Positions 5,422-5,633 of a stretch of 5,633 nucleotides of DNA are shown here, piece by piece. The stretch is from Pseudomonadota bacterium. GTDB lineage: Bacteria; Pseudomonadota; Alphaproteobacteria; Rhizobiales; Beijerinckiaceae. Each line of letters starts with the position of its first letter. The stretch's first letter is position 1. The notes beneath the pieces are model-generated. The model searched no databases and was not told where the DNA came from. It saw only the letters and a program-made list of their open reading frames with translations. The DNA lies in assembly GCA_023393655.1 (NCBI GenBank), contig JAEWKP010000362.1, positions 1 through 5,633 of the forward strand, given 5' to 3'. The position numbers and the translations under genes are program-made.

Positions 5422-5440
5422 GCGCGCGGGTGGAGCGCGC
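5422..5440. repeat. Short GC hairpin downstream of rnd
   Basis: GCGCGC at 5422-5427 and 5435-5440 can pair around a seven-base loop. It precedes the stronger hairpin at 5448-5483 and may be incidental, as alternating GC is common in this DNA. Confidence 0.3.
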
Positions 5441-5447
5441 GGACAAG

Positions 5448-5483
5448 CGCGCCCCCGCCATGGGCGAGCTACGCGGGGGCGCG
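5448..5483 (+). terminator. Strong 11-bp GC hairpin after rnd, no T-run
   Basis: CGCGCCCCCGC (5448-5458) and its exact reverse complement (5473-5483) flank a 14-base loop. The position, 54 bases after the rnd stop, suits a transcription terminator. The missing T-run means it would have to work with Rho or act as an RNA-stabilising end. It could equally be a dispersed repeat. Confidence 0.4.
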
Positions 5484-5550
5484 ATGTGGCCTGTCCAGTG
5501 ACACGAAAATGCCGTCAGCGGCTGCCATTGCGCGGGACATGACTTTGGCA

Positions 5551-5633
5551 ATGACCTTCAACGACCCGGCTGCGGGGCTGGCCGCGCAGGCGCTGCGCCG
5601 GCGCGCGGCCTTCGGCGCGGCGCGGCGCCATAC
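5551..5633 (+). CDS. lptC: N-terminus of a probable LptC (runs off the window)
   Basis: An open frame runs to the window edge; 27 complete codons are visible from the ATG at 5551. In-frame ATGs at 5509 and 5539 are alternative starts. None has a good ribosome binding site; AGTGA at 5497-5501 is a weak candidate for the earliest. The visible end, LRRRAAFGAARRHT, resembles the basic segment that precedes the membrane anchor in alphaproteobacterial LptC, an inner-membrane protein that takes lipopolysaccharide from the LptBFG transporter to LptA. Gene order also fits: from memory, rnd is often followed by lptC-lptA-lptB-rpoN in Hyphomicrobiales. No membrane segment or domain is yet visible, so the name is mainly inferred from context. 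Confidence 0.45.
   Translation, partial: MTFNDPAAGLAAQALRRRAAFGAARRH

Noticed and set aside
5460..5501. 13-codon ORF starting in the loop of the post-rnd hairpin
   Set aside because: Too short, no ribosome binding site and largely formed by the hairpin arm itself.

Overview
The window looks like an ordinary chromosomal stretch of a high-GC alphaproteobacterium, most likely of the Hyphomicrobiales (Rhizobiales); a Bosea- or Methylobacterium-like organism would fit. This rests on the strong G/C preference at third codon positions, the alphaproteobacterial look of the Def, Fmt, TruA and DapE proteins, a short HRDC-less RNase D, and REP-like spacer DNA with a GTCATCCCGG core. The genus cannot be fixed from the sequence alone.

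Layout. (1) Positions 1-2246, + strand: the 3' end of def (peptide deformylase), a spacer of about 150 bp filled with palindromes, fmt (methionyl-tRNA formyltransferase), an in-frame 24-codon mini-ORF, and truA (tRNA pseudouridine synthase). This is a translation and tRNA-modification cluster: Fmt formylates the initiator tRNA, Def later removes the formyl group from new proteins, and TruA modifies the tRNA anticodon arm. (2) Positions 2259-4542, - strand, convergent with truA: a DUF805-like membrane protein, dapE (lysine/diaminopimelate synthesis), and an unrecognised protein with about five membrane segments. The first two overlap by ATGA. The third follows after 68 bp that hold a hairpin and a possible promoter of its own. 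(3) Positions 4543-4778: a comparatively AT-rich divergent control region. (4) Positions 4779-5393, + strand: a short RNase D of the DEDDy family. (5) Positions 5394-5633: a GC-rich spacer with a strong hairpin, then the first codons of a gene that is probably lptC (lipopolysaccharide export), cut by the window edge.

Nearly all of the window is housekeeping DNA. I see no transposon, prophage, CRISPR array, toxin-antitoxin pair or defence locus. The points worth a second look are small: the in-frame mini-ORF between fmt and truA, a GNRA-loop palindrome at the expected transcription start of the unknown membrane gene, three helically phased GGTKAA boxes in the divergent promoter region, and the palindrome mosaic between def and fmt.
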